64,000 nt of DNA from Eleusine coracana subsp. coracana (lineage: Eukaryota > Streptophyta > Magnoliopsida > Poales > Poaceae). Below the pieces are notes generated by a model. The model did no database searches. It was not told where the DNA came from and saw only the letters and a list, made by a program, of their open reading frames with translations. The stretch covers positions 22,665,164-22,729,163 of the forward strand of contig CM064427.1 of the NCBI GenBank assembly GCA_032690845.1, given 5' to 3'. The position numbers and the translations under genes are program-made. This document shows positions 22,186 to 33,500 of the stretch, piece by piece; position 1 is the first letter of the stretch; each line of letters opens with the position of its first letter.

Positions 22186-22266
22186 ATGGCACTAGAAATG
22201 CTTGTTGACATTTCTTAATGTCGCACTAGAAATATTACTATCCCCGGCAACGGTGCGAGAAATGCT
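22186..22266 (-). promoter_or_regulatory. Primer binding site of LTR G, with a duplicated LTR edge
   Basis: On the minus strand 22258-22241 reads as a diverged tRNA-Asp primer site (plus strand tccccggcaacggtgcga). The phrase aaatgcttgttgacat occurs both at the true LTR edge (22262) and again at about 22191, so the LTR edge and primer region are partly duplicated. No gag follows; only about 55 bases separate this from S2. Confidence 0.65.
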
Positions 22267-23962
22267 TGTTGACATCTGCTAAGTCACACCAAATAAATAG
22301 ACCTGGGCAAGGCACCAGAACTACTTGTTGGTAGAACTCAACAAATAGTTAGTGTGGGCAAGTTAAATCCGCAAGTGCACAGACATCCCATTGTAGCATT
22401 TCACCACTAGTTTTTCTCCAATGGTTGTCATTTATAGTTCTCCCAAGGAAAGGCAGCGGTCAAGAGATAGCATGTTCATAACCATATAACTAATAATGTA
22501 CCCAAGTCATAGACAGGGGTAAGGATAATAAAGGATAATGGGTAGTGACACACAGAAAAATCCAATCTAATATTAGTCCAAAGTCTAGGTTAAGTGTGTT
22601 AGGAAGAGTTAAGCTAGGTCCCTTACCTCAAAAAAAAAAGAGTTAAGCTAGGCCCTTATGTACTTCTACACTCTTGTCTATAGGTTAGATATATGCAACA
22701 CATACAAGCCTAAGTTCTATGCCAAGCCGAGATAGGGAGGATTAATAAGCACAGGAGGGCTGTCACCACCAACTAGCAATCCTTTACTAGGACATGAGAC
22801 AAAAGGCAATTAAGTCCTTACCACCACACCTATTCCTGTTCGTGGGGCAACTAAGCACTAAAAGGTATTTACCAACCTAAGCACCATGCTTACATTGCTA
22901 AATAATACTCTTGATTCCCATGGGACTTTGGCCCTTCAGACCAACAAGTCTAGAATAAGAGCACACAAAACTCTAACCCGATGGATCAACGAGTCAAGTA
23001 CTAGAGAATGCATAACTCTGACCCTACAGATCAACAAGTCAAGGGCTAAGATATGCATATCTTTGACCCTACGGATCATCAAGCTAAACACTATAGCACA
23101 TATAACATTAACCCTAGGGATTAACAAGTTATGGACTAAGGCATGTCCAACCACACTATGCATTGAACGAGTGAAAAAATATAGATTGATTAGTATGAGT
23201 ATGTGAAGCATAAAGCTACCAAACATGACTAGGCAACAATCACATAAAAGGCACATGACTATCACACTAGTATAAATAAATAAAGCACAAGGAGTAAAGA
23301 AGATAATTCTATTAATAAAAGGAACAAGTCTTACTAGAGAGGGATAGTGTGGAACTATACCCAAGACTCCAAGACTAGATCAAGGACCTCTAGTCAGCTC
23401 TCCTCTATCCTAAACTCCACTAGGACCTGAAGACTAAGTGTAATGCTAGAGAATGGATTCTTCTTGGTGTGTATGGAAGTGGGAGGCACTCCCCTTCTTT
23501 TATAGCCTCCAAAGGTCGGTAACAAAGAGTAACCGCCACACAACTCACATGCTCCGACTTCAGAAAATGGACGAGGGTGCGACACATGGAAGGGGAAAAA
23601 GAACTGCCTCAGGACTCGATCGACCAACCTAGATATGGGCCCCCTCGGGGTGTGCTTTCTCGAGGTGGCTGGTTGGTGGGTCATATCCTCTGTTAAGTCG
23701 ATTTTCTCCCATGCAATCCTGTGGAGCCAGGTCATTGTTCCGTGGGGAGTATGGCTGGCGCTTTCCCATTGGTCGGAATGTTATTTTATGAAACTTGTCC
23801 CATTTTTCCACCTCTTCTATACCAAATCCGTGCATACACTTATTTCTCCAAGGACAAGTGGAATTCCATTAATTGTTACTAACATGCGAGTATGAAATGC
23901 CAAGTCTTGTTATTTTTGTAGGTATATTGATGGTTTGAATTGGTATTTAACAATTGTCAACA
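22267..23962 (-). repeat. Athila-type LTR G
   Basis: About 1.7 kb, starting tgttgac and ending gtcaaca, like the LTRs of C. On the minus strand it has GGCGGTTACTC about 35 bases before a TATAAAAG box (about 23510-23502), matching the LTR promoters of C and A/B. With its own primer site beside it, it is a 5' LTR whose interior has been lost, not a clean solo LTR. Confidence 0.8.
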
Positions 23963-24681
23963 ATCATCGCTGCCACCAAGGCACACGCTCACCTCCCTCG
24001 AGAACTTGTCAGACTTCCCGAGCCGACACGGGCGCTCACTATCGATTCTCCTTTCACCGGCGGGCTCAAACCATGTACAAACGTGTGACAGCTTTCACAA
24101 CCAATCAAGATAGGATTGATCGCTGACTCTTAACCGGTCTACGTCTCACCATAGACCACGAGTAACAACCTAGATCACACTCTCAAGGACACCCTAGCCT
24201 TAGATGTGTATAGATGCTCAAGTTACTCTCACTAGCACTCTCAAGATATCCAATATCCTCTCCTAGTGCTCCTCTCTTTTCTTCTTGGCTCCCTATTGAT
24301 GGCCCCAACAATTCCAATGGTCAAGAGAGGTCTCCAAGACCCCAGAAATGAGTTTATATAGGTTTCCAACCTAAAACTAGTTGTTGCTCTACAAAATCAG
24401 CTTTCTGGATGTACACACCGTACAGTCCGGTCACTGCCTGACTGGATCATGCGGTCACTCCTGGAACGGCTCTACTAGAGTCGTGCTCCTCTGTCCCTCG
24501 TTGATCCTGCACTGACTGTACTATCTGGTCACTAGACCGGACCGTTCGGTCTCTTCAACCTTTGCTCATTCTAGAGAGCATCCAAAACTGCTCCTCTTTG
24601 TTTCTGCTCCCATCCACACAAACCAGACCGTTCGGTCTCTATGGGCCATCACGCAACAGATTCATCGTAGTCCACCTCTCT
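23963..24681 (-). repeat. Copia LTR fragment S3, part 1
   Basis: Clearly similar to about 7068-7780 of the S1 LTR, in the same orientation and including the TATATAA box at 24360-24353. It contains degraded GACCGGACCGTTCGGTC-like palindromes at about 24420-24555. Interrupted at 24681 by X. Confidence 0.85.
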
Positions 24682-25480
24682 TGATGAGTACATCACACCC
24701 ATGGATACACACAACACTCCTCCAACTAAGATGAAAGTTCATGTGCATCACCTGAATTTACAGGTGAGATCATTTCTAATGTTTTTATTATGTGGTTTTG
24801 AAAATAGATTGCTAACTAATGAATTAATTGTTGTTAGGAACCATGGAGATGATGATGATATAGCTGGGTAGGTGATTGGAGTCGTGATGGGCCAGCAAGG
24901 ACGTCCAACCCAAGGTGGAGGCCCAATCCAAACCGACTTTGAGTCTATTTCGGAGCCCAGGACCAGTCTGCACTAAAATGGGCACCCAGGACGCATACGG
25001 ACTCGGATTTGGATGTTCTATATATGCCTGGAAAGATGATGAAAAGAACTTTCCAACCCAAATGGTTCCATGTCCAAATTCGTCCCGATCCGTCGGCAAT
25101 TGTCAAAACAAATCGACTTCCAGAATCTGTCGTGGTGCTGCGACACCATAATCGGTCTTTGGGCCATGTATCGAGTTGAGCCCACTTAGGGCTGCGTCCA
25201 GGGGGTCTTGCACGACCCTAGGGTCCTCATATACAGCCGTCGCCTCCTCATTTGGTTGCATTCTTCTTTGTTCTTGCTTGTGTTCTTGATTTGCAGGCAA
25301 GGATAAGCCTTCTCGGCGAGGTCAATCGTTTTTGAACGGTTGATAACCATAGGAGACGTTGTGCTGCGATTGCGGGGTTCAGAACGTGTCGTTCGGATGC
25401 CAGATCGATTTGTGTATCACCTCCGCCTTAATCAAGTTTACCAGAACCTATCAGAAGATCGGGAACCCTTGTCCACATCA
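24682..25480 (+). repeat. X 5' LTR
   Basis: 799 bp; perfect terminal pentamer TGATG/CATCA. A TATATA stretch at about 25019-25024 may be the promoter. It lacks about 130 bp that the 3' LTR has. Confidence 0.93.
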
Positions 25481-25482
25481 AG

Positions 25483-25494
25483 TGGTATCAGAGC
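25483..25494 (+). promoter_or_regulatory. Primer binding site of X (initiator tRNA-Met)
   Basis: Exact TGGTATCAGAGC, two bases after the 5' LTR. Confidence 0.95.
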
Positions 25495-26515
25495 TTCAAG
25501 TATACCGTTAGGTTCACCCTTATCCTCGTAATTTTGTTCCATCCTAGAGTCCAGAAAATTGCCCTATAAAAATATTTGTTCGTCGTGTTTCCGCTGTCCT
25601 ACACCCCCTTGTGCCTTGCAATTTTTAGTTTAGTTTGCTTCTCTGAATTTTAGTCCCTACAAGGTCATTGTGATGTTGGTCTAGTGCTTGTTCTTTGGTC
25701 TTGTTTGAGTCGTGTATGTCCTTGTTCATAGGCAATCAAGAAAAAAAATTAGATTGTTGCACACGTTGAGTGAATAGTACTGCTGGAATTATTTGCACTA
25801 AATATTTATTTAACATCTAACCTTCTACTTTTTGTGTGCAAAAGAAACTTAGAGTGTTTTCTGTTGCACATTGTTCCTTGAGTCAAGAGATTGCTGCACG
25901 TTGTTGCATATGAGAATTGTCGGTTCAGTTCTACATGTACATCTATTCCTTACGTAAAGAGTGCAAAAAAGAAAGTTTAGGTTTTTCCTTTGTGTTATAA
26001 AGTTTGCAACTCTTGCTGCAGTTCTGTGTCAAAAAAATCATGAAAGAAGTAAAAGGCAAAGAGGTGCTGAAAAAAAAGAAGATCAAGCCGCACCTATAAC
26101 AAAAGAAAAAAACAAAACGAGAAGAGAAAAAAATTCAGAATTGCTTGTAGCCTTTGTGTTCTTTGTTGAGCCATTTACTTGCTTGCTTGAACTAGGTCCG
26201 AGACAGGTTTAGGCCAGTGACATAGACTAGCTTGGGACTATTATTTAGTTTTGCAATTTCTGAATTGAAATTTTGCTAATCCTTGCTACTATAAATTGCC
26301 TACCTAGCTCCATATATATCCTTCTGAATAGGCACAGAACTTTGGACCCTCGCAATCGTTGGATCACACTCTTCAAGGTATCCTCTGTTTTGCTACTAAG
26401 AATCTTGTAAGAACTTAGTTAGGTGCTGTCATTTGCTTGTTGAGAGTTTCCACCGTGATCAAACAGTAGTGATAGGAAAATATACTCTTGTGTGTTTTCT
26501 TGTTTTCTATTAACA
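25495..26515 (+). other. Leader of X
   Basis: About 1 kb, no coding motif, A-rich near 26030-26130 (lysine-codon-like runs). It resembles in character the A-rich leader of Y at 60026-61347. Confidence 0.6.
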
Positions 26516-27214
26516 ATGACGGGTTACAACACCGATGGTGATGAGTCGATGGTGTCAAATGAGGTTGATACAAGTGTTGTAGCATAACGAGTGTTTAGTT
26601 CTCAAATGGAGAAGGTAGAGCAAAATCAAATGAACAACTTGTTTCAGACTCACTTTGTTATGAAGGATCGACGTTGTCGTGTCATCATTGATGGAGAGAG
26701 TAGCAACAACATCGCAAGCTTAGAATTGGTCGAGAAGTTCGGCTTGACCACACAGCCACACCCATGTCCATACTACATCCAATGGGTAAATTCTTGTGGT
26801 AAGATAAAGGTAGATAAAATTGCACGCATTGAATTTTTTATTGGTTCTTATAAGGATTGTGCAGATTTTGATATAGTGCCTATGCAAGCGTGTCATTTGT
26901 TATTGAGTAAGACTTGGATTTCTTCAAATAATGCTTTGCACAATACCATTGCTAATAGCTATTCATTTAAATACAATGGTAGAAGAGTTACTCTTAAACC
27001 TATGTCTGCTGCTGAAATTTTAGAAGAGGATCAACAAAGACTTGAGAGAAGAAAGAACGAACCATTTAGAATAGAATGGGCTATTTCAAATGATGCAACA
27101 CTTCCATCAAAATCTAAATTGCTAGAGGATGAACATATTTCTTTGCCTCTTGTTGCAACTAATACTTTTCAGCATATACATAAAAAAGATGATAGTGGGA
27201 AAGATAAAGAATAG
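26516..27214 (+). pseudogene. Gag stub and aspartic protease of X
   Basis: Starts at ATG 26516, runs 23 codons to a TAA at 26585, then continues in the same frame to 27214. The second part is a retropepsin of the gypsy type also seen in Y: CRVIIDGESSNNIASLELV, HPCPYYIQWVNSCGKIKV, CADFDIVPMQACHLLLS and LKPMSAAEIL. The active-site segment reads DGES where Y has DGGS, so the enzyme is probably dead. No capsid and no zinc knuckle remain; the deletion joins the gag start to the protease in one frame. Confidence 0.8.
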
Positions 27215-27244
27215 ATTGTTGCTTTAGGTAAGAGCTTTCTTGAT

Positions 27245-28014
27245 GTGATGGATTGTTCCAATAGTCTTGCTGTATTGGAATCTTATGATCATGTTCCTTT
27301 GTCACAAGTTGATTTACCTAGTGGTCCTTGGGATAAAGAGGAGTTGTGTGCCAATGTTTCACTTATACCTTTACCACAACAAATGAATGAGCTTGATGCT
27401 TTTGCTTATGATTCACCCACTAGTGCTGAAATTAAACATTTGATTTTAGTTACATGTCAAAAGGATGAGAAAAAATTATTTTCTTCTCTAAATACTTTAG
27501 GTTATATTGAATTTGATGTTCTTTGTGATCTAAATACCGCGGAGAAGAAAGTATTTTCTCAAACTGAATTGACTTTATTGACAAGAAATATTTTTTATGC
27601 TATTGGAAACTATGATCATAGAGGTTTGTTTATGGTTCATAGAGTTTATATTTGTTCAAAATTGAAACCTCCTTGGATTATACAATTAAATGACCAACTT
27701 GAAAACTGCAGTAACAATTACCATGCCATGTCAAGTTTTTCTAGTGTTTCTAAGATAACACATTGTCAATTTTGTCATAAGAGTGAGAATGATGCTCATA
27801 TTTCTGACCAAGCTTTCAAAGAGGTTATTAATTTGCATGGAATAACTTCTACTATACATTCTCATTGTGATGACAAATTTCATAATGCATATAAATATGA
27901 GTTGCATCCCAAGTTTGGGAATAGTTCTATATTTTATATTTCAGATTTAAGACCACTATTGGGAGAAAGGGATGAGATCGAGTCAAGGACGACTCTAATT
28001 CAAAAGGGGGAGAA
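27245..28014 (+). pseudogene. Pol remnant of X with fused integrase ends
   Basis: The open frame (it runs on to 28132 in the LTR) has three parts. First, an unassigned stretch (LPQQMNELDAFAYDSPT) that in related elements lies between protease and RT. Second, an integrase-core piece, AFKEVINLHGITSTI followed by DDKF, where the usual SDRD is altered. Third, directly joined to it, the integrase C-terminus (YKYELHPKFGNSS, then ISDLRPLLGE). RT, RNase H and most of the integrase are deleted, yet the frame stays open for 257 codons before the LTR. Confidence 0.8.
28002..28014 (+). promoter_or_regulatory. Polypurine tract of X
   Basis: aaaagggggagaa, directly before the 3' LTR. Confidence 0.92.
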
Positions 28015-28942
28015 TGATGAGTACATCACACCCATGGATACACACAACACTCCTCCAACTAAGATGAAAGTTCATGTGCATCACCTGAATTTACAGGTGA
28101 GATCGTTTCTAGTTTTTATTATGTGGTTTTGAGAATAGATCGCTACCTAATGAATTAATTGCTGTTAGGAACCATGGAGATGATGATGACATAACTGGGT
28201 AGGTGATTGGAGGTGTGATGGGCCAGCAAGGACGTCCAACCCAAGGTGGAGGCCCAATCAAAACCGACTTCGAGTCTGTTTCGGAGCCCAGGACCAGTCT
28301 GCACTAAAATGGACACCCAGGACGCATACGGACTCGGATTTCAACGTTCTATATATGCCTGGAAAGATGACAAAAAGAAATTTCCAACCCAACTGGTCTC
28401 ATGTCAAAATTCATCACGAGCCAGGTCTCATGTCAAAATTCGTCACGAGCCGTCGGCAATCGCTGAAACAAATCGACTTCTAGAATCTGTCCTAGTGCTG
28501 CGACACCGTAATCGGTCTTTGGGCCATGTATCAAGTTGAGCCCACTTAGGGCTGCATCCAGGGGGTCTTGCACGACCCTAGGATCCTCATATACGGCCGT
28601 CGCCTCTTCATTAGAGTTTGGGTTTTGCTTAGATCAATTCTGTTCATAAACAGTGTCGCCGTTCATCGGTTTATGAGACCCCAACTTGTGAGATTCATCG
28701 GATACTTGCAAATTTGGTTGTATTCTTCTTTGTTCTTGCTTGTGTTCTTGATTTGCAGGCAAGGATAAGCCTTCTCGGTGAGGTCAATCATTTTTGAACG
28801 GTTGATAACCATAGGAGACGTTGTGCTGCGATTACGGGGTTCAGAACGTGTCGTTCGGAAGCCGGATCGATTTGTGTATCGCCTCCGCCTTAATCAAGTT
28901 TACCAGAACCTATCGGAAGATCAGGAACCCTTGTCCACATCA
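28015..28942 (+). repeat. X 3' LTR
   Basis: 928 bp. Compared with the 5' LTR it has a local duplication around 28400-28450 (a ggtctcatgtcaaaattc phrase twice) and about 100 extra bases near 28612-28715. Ends at the tctct duplication. Confidence 0.93.
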
Positions 28943-28947
28943 TCTCT

Positions 28948-29010
28948 GATCCTCTGATGACCATACAGTACGGTCTTTCCAGACCCTTCTATCCGGTCAC
29001 TCTGTCTAGG
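28948..29010 (-). repeat. Copia LTR fragment S3, part 2
   Basis: Continues S3 past X, with tatccggtcactctgtct similar to about 7850-7870 of S1. The end at about 29010 is approximate. Confidence 0.65.
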
Positions 29011-29184
29011 AGTTGGATAAAGATCCCAATTTTTTTCTGCTTCACGACTAGTAGCATCAATCAGCGCTGATCACGAATCTCACGACTAGTAGCATCAATC
29101 AGCGCTGATCACGAATCAATCTTGGATCTGATCGAGGAGTCTAGTGATTCAGAAAGCCACTCATCTGACTACTATAAGGTATTC

Positions 29185-30900
29185 ATGGTGGCACCACCAG
29201 ATCCGAACAGCAATGCACGTGCGGAGACGTCTGCGGCGGTCACTGCACGAGGGGCACCACTAGCCGCAAACCTCTAGGACGGGCACGAGAGTGATCTTGA
29301 AGATGACAACCCAGAGGCAGGGACCCCTCCGCTCTGATGGCCGCACGACTGCCATAACGGATCTAGGTTTGTACAACACCTAGACATGGGCGACCTCACA
29401 TTATAGCTGAATGGTGAGGAAGTTTTCAAGACCCCACAGCATAACATCATGGCCACGACGACTTTACTGAACTCACTGGAGCCTATGCTCCAAGCTAGTA
29501 CAGAGTTGACCCTACAAGTCAACAAACTAAAGGCATAGATCAAGGCTGTAGCTATGTTGGAAATGCATGCAGCGCGCGCCGCGCCAAGTAGAAAGGCGTT
29601 CGGGGCCGAAAGTTCAATCCCGAGTCAAGAAAGAAGAGATCGGTGACGGCACGACCGATAGGGCACCCCACCTGCCGAGCAATAGAGGCAGCCCATCATA
29701 GACCTCCACGAGTAGAACCCGCATGCCAACCTCCGCAATGGCATACCATGGCGTGATGCCCGCATCCCACTAAATAACAGCTACTGGGAGAGGAATGAGG
29801 CGGCCCACCAAGAGCATGAGGAAGAACGACATCATCAAGGTTTTGTAGATGACAAATATTATGAACATGATGACCGACAGGAACCGCCTCGAGACGATCA
29901 CTACTAGGACTGCCACTATGATGGTCAGAACGATGATAGACGTCACCAAGAAGCTCACTCTGAGCGGGATCGGAACCCAACCCCACCCCTAGAAGATCAT
30001 GACAGCGCAACCGACATCAGAGCCTTCACCCGGAACCTGTGCACCATCAGTTGACCGGCTGACTTCAAACGAGTTAGCATCAAGAAGAATGACGCCAATA
30101 CGGTCCCTAACGACTGGCTCTAGGTCTACACGATTGCCATCCGGGCACTCAGCGATGACAGTTTCGTCATGGCCAACTACCTGCACGTATGTCTGGCTCC
30201 GGTAGCCAGAACATGGCTCACCAATCTACTGGCCAACTCCATCAGTTCCTGGGGGGAGCTGTGCAGACAGTTCACTACCAACTTCCAAGCTACTTTCGAC
30301 CGACCAAGCAATCATTGGGAGCTCGCCAGGATCAAGCAGCGGGGCGGAGAGCCGCTTCGGGACTACATCCAGTGCTTCTGCTGAGTGAAGAACACTATCC
30401 CAAACATCTCAAATGCTCAGGTCGTTGCCGCCTTTCAGGCCGGACTTCGCGATGACAATCCGATCAAGAAGATCGGGAGGCTGGATGCCATTGGGAGCCT
30501 GACAACGAAGGAACTATTCACCATGGCGGATAAGTATGCAGCTGGTAACTCATCCCTCTACCAAGTATGCCAATACAAGGAGGAGGCACCATAGAGCCGC
30601 AATCAGTCAGGACTGTCCAACTACAACAAGGACGGTGACATGAGGCGTAAGTAGGATAGAACGGTTGCTAACACCGAGCGTCCCCGCCCCCAAAGAAGGC
30701 AGGTCATTCAGGATGACTTCAACAAGATGCTTGAAGGCCCTTGTTTGCTGCACGACAGTGCTCACAAGGCCAAAGAGTGTTTTAAGCTCAAAAGCTTCAC
30801 GCACCACGCTTTGAAGGTTTGCAATGAACGCCCTTGGGTCACCAAGGGTGGCAAAAAGGACAAGGACAAGGAAGACGATGACAAGGAAGAATTCCAAGAT
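29185..30900 (+). pseudogene. Tat-type gag of F
   Basis: ATG 29185 opens a short N-terminal piece (MVAPPDPNSNARAE) that soon meets a stop (about 29275). The capsid core (30001-30594) has VMANYLHVCLAP, ARTWLTNLL, FSSWGEL-like SISSWGELCRQF, RDYIQCFC, NISNAQVVAAFQAGL and LFTMADKYA. Stops fall at about 30382 and 30592. Downstream is a zinc-binding-like segment CLLHDSAHKAKEC (about 30745). It is a typical Tat gag, broken in several places, with 29280-30000 heavily decayed. Confidence 0.8.
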
Positions 30901-31079
30901 CCTGAATGTGAGGTCAACTACATGTGTGGCAGATCCACTGCCAATTCAAAGCGCCAGCAAAAGATCCTCTACCGAGAGGTCCATGCGGTTTCACCAACCA
31001 TGCCGCATTATCTGCGGTGGTCCGAGGTCCCGATAACATTTGATCAATCAGACCACTCGGACCACATCCATAGGCCTGA

Positions 31080-31461
31080 CAAGTACACTTTAGTGCTGTC
31101 ACTGACTGTGAACCGAGAGTAGCTCTATAGAGTGCTGGTGGATGGGAGAAGCAGCCTGGACATCCTCTTCGTCAAAACTTTCAAGGAGCTCAGCATACCT
31201 TTGACCGACCTCAAACCCAGTCGGTCGCCCTTCCGCGACATCATTCCTGGCATGTAGATGGTCCCGATGGGACAGATCACTCTACGAGTGACATTAGGCA
31301 CTCAGGAGAACTACAGAATGGAGCGCATCACCTTCGAAGTTGCAGATCTGGACTCTACCTACCACACCATCATTGGGCAGCTTGCCATTGCTAAGTTCGT
31401 GGCTATACCACACTATCCGTACATGATGATGAAGCTGCTAGGGCCGAACGGAGTCATCTAA
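31080..31461 (+). pseudogene. Aspartic protease of F
   Basis: The piece around 31125-31250 reads VLVDGRSSLDILF, the Tat-type active site with Asp kept (usual form VDGGSS). 31258-31461 continues with MGQITLRVTLG, ITFEVADLDSTYHTIIGQ and IPHYPYMMMKL. Stops at about 31120 and 31255. It lies between gag and RT. Confidence 0.8.
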
Positions 31462-31860
31462 TTGCGCTCAGACGTGAAGACTTCGTACGACTGTGACACT
31501 CAGAGCTACGAGCTGGCAGAGAAGAAGGTGATGGCGTCAAAGCTCGTCGAGCTGAAGCTAGAGGTGGCAAAGGCGGAGGAGGCCAACCTTGACTCTGCTC
31601 CCAAGAAGGTGTCGAAGGCCACGATAGAGGTAGAAACCTTGGAGTCAAAGAAGATACAACTAGATGATAGTGATTTATCCAAGACCGCCAATATTGGGGT
31701 CAACTTAGATGCTAAATAGGAAAGCGCGCTCATCCATTTTCTTCAAGATAATAAAGATATATTTGCATGGAAACCTTCTAATATGTGAGGTTGTTCCAAG
31801 GGAAAAGGTTGAGCACAAATTACACGTTAGACCAAATGCTAAACTTGTGAGGCAATGACT
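31462..31860 (+). pseudogene. Protease-RT linker of F
   Basis: Open frame 31462-31719, Lys/Glu/Ser rich, ending IGVNLDAK, then segments like LIHFLQDNKDIFAWKPSNM that in Tat elements lead into RT. No catalytic motif. Confidence 0.65.
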
Positions 31861-32560
31861 TCGATGATTTTTGCAGGACCGCAACGACGTGATTAGAAAA
31901 GAGATCGGCCGATTACTAGCGGCTGGTTTTATCAAAGTATTCCACCCTGACTGGTTAGCTATCCTAGTACTAGTGCAAAAGAAGAATAGGGAGTGGAGGA
32001 TGTGTGTTGATTACACTGGCCTTAACCAGGCCTGCCCCAAGGATCCTTTCACTCTTCCACATATTGATCAAGTGGTCCATTCAACGACTGGTTGCGCTTT
32101 ATTATGCTTCTTAGATGCCTACTTGGGCTACCATCAGATCCCCCTAAACGAATCCGACCAGATAAAGCCATCATTCATCACACCCTTCGGAGCTTTTTGT
32201 TACACAACCATGACCTTCGAATTGAAAAGTGCCAGTGCCACTTACCATCGCACCATGAAGCGTTGCTTAGATAAATAGATCAGAAGAAATGTTGAGGCCT
32301 ACATTGATGAAGTCGTCGTCAAGAGCCGACTCGCCTTCGATTTGATCCAAGACCTGACCGAGACATTCAACAACCTCTACAATACAACATGAAGCTAAAA
32401 CCCGAGAATTGTGTCTTCAGTGTCCCCTTAGGGAAGCTACTTGGCTTTCTAGAGAAGGTCAAGCCATATTAAGGATGGGCCGTCCGTATTCTCAGAAAGA
32501 TATCTAGAAGTTGATTGGCTATGTGGCGGCATTTAGTAGGTTCATATCACTACTCAGCGT
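31861..32560 (+). pseudogene. Reverse transcriptase of F (gypsy, Tat type)
   Basis: 31871-32278 carries VIRKEIGRLLAAGFIK, REWRMCVDYTGLNQACPKD, CFLDAYLGYHQI (first catalytic Asp), FGAFCYTTMTFELK and ATYHRTM. After a stop at 32276 it continues AYIDEVVVKS, where the catalytic pair YVDD has become YIDE, so the second catalytic Asp is lost. Further decay follows to the thumb region. An unmistakable Ty3/gypsy RT, and certainly inactive. Confidence 0.92.
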
Positions 32561-33106
32561 CCGAGGGTTACCTTTTTTCTGATTGCTCAAAAAGCAGGAT
32601 GCATTTGTTTGGAATGACGTGGCCCAAAAGGCTTTGGATGATTTCAAGGCTTACATCAGCGGCCCGTTGGTGCTGACACCTCCTGAATGAAAGGGAACTT
32701 TGTAGTTGTACATCTCCACAGCCACACACGTTGTCAGCACTGTGCTGGCAGTTGAATTTGGGCGGAAGATGGCAAGGCTCAAAAGGTACATCATCCAGTG
32801 TATTTCATCAGTGAAGTCTTATCAGATTCCAAGGTGTGGTACTTTCAACTCCAGAAATTAGTTTATCTATTGATGACGTCTTGCAAGCTGAAGCATTACT
32901 ATGAAGACCACCTGATCGAAGTCTACACATCTTTTGGGATCGGTGAGTTGATCCACAATCGAGATTCTACTGGAAATATTGCCAAGCGGGCCATCAAACT
33001 TGGTGCATACGATATTACTTTCAAGCCACGGGATGCAATCAAGAGTGATGCGCTATTGGACTTCATCGCCGAGTGGACAGAGGTTGAATTAACACCAACC
33101 CCATAA
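32561..33106 (+). pseudogene. Gypsy RNase H domain of F
   Basis: Begins with the RT-RNase H connection (LLKKQDAFVWND, FDDFKAYI-like) and continues in 32798-33106 with VYFISEVLSDSK, KLVYLLMTSCKLKHYY, and GELIHNRDSTGNIAKRA, ending DFIAEW. This is the usual gypsy RNase H followed by the Tat linker. Stops at about 32688 and 32703. Confidence 0.82.
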
Positions 33107-33500
33107 GAGCTAAGTTATTGGACAATGTATTTTGATGGCTCCTTATAGCTGGAGGGAGCTGGCGCAAGGGTGGTGTTATCATCTCCAAAATGTGCCAAGA
33201 TGAAATACATCCTCCGCATGCATTTTCGAGCATCCAACAACACGGCGGAATACGAGGCGCTGCTACATGGCCTGAGGATGACCATATTACTCTACGTCAA
33301 GAGGATAAGCATCTCAGGTGACTCAGCCCTTGTAATTAATCAAGTAAACAAAGAGTGGTATTGCTCGGAGGAAAGCATGATAGCATACTGCGCTAAGGTT
33401 CAGAAGCTAGAAGACAAGTTCGATGGCATCTAGTACAAGCACGTTCTCTAGAAATATAATGAGGAGGTAGATGAGTTGGCCAAGCTTGGGTCTAGCTGAG
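33107..33500 (+). pseudogene. Second (archaeal-type) RNase H of F
   Basis: After WTMYFDGS (33119-33142), a segment RASNNTAEYEALLHGL and SGDSALVINQVNKEW match the additional RNase H that marks the Tat lineage. 33170-33433 is open; stops lie at about 33146 and 33431. Presence of this extra domain is the main reason for assigning F to Tat. Confidence 0.85.

Larger units (their letters stand above)
24682..28942 (+). mobile_element. Internally deleted gypsy element X
   Basis: Complete 4.26-kb element with a perfect 5-bp duplication (tctct at 24677-24681 and 28943-28947). LTRs run TGATGAGTAC...CCACATCA, followed by an initiator-Met primer site and preceded by a purine tract. The interior has a gag start, protease and a stub of integrase; the capsid, RT, RNase H and most of the integrase are gone. 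The integrase C-terminus and the leader resemble those of the Tekay/Del-like gypsy group (inference). Confidence 0.93.

Noticed and set aside
22886..23364. Opposed open frames of 106 and 142 codons inside LTR G
   Set aside because: They lie wholly in an LTR and consist of repetitive low-complexity sequence; chance frames.
26516..28132. X as a host gene with a protease-like domain
   Set aside because: It is bounded by LTRs, primer site, purine tract and a 5-bp duplication, and the ORFs match gypsy pol pieces.
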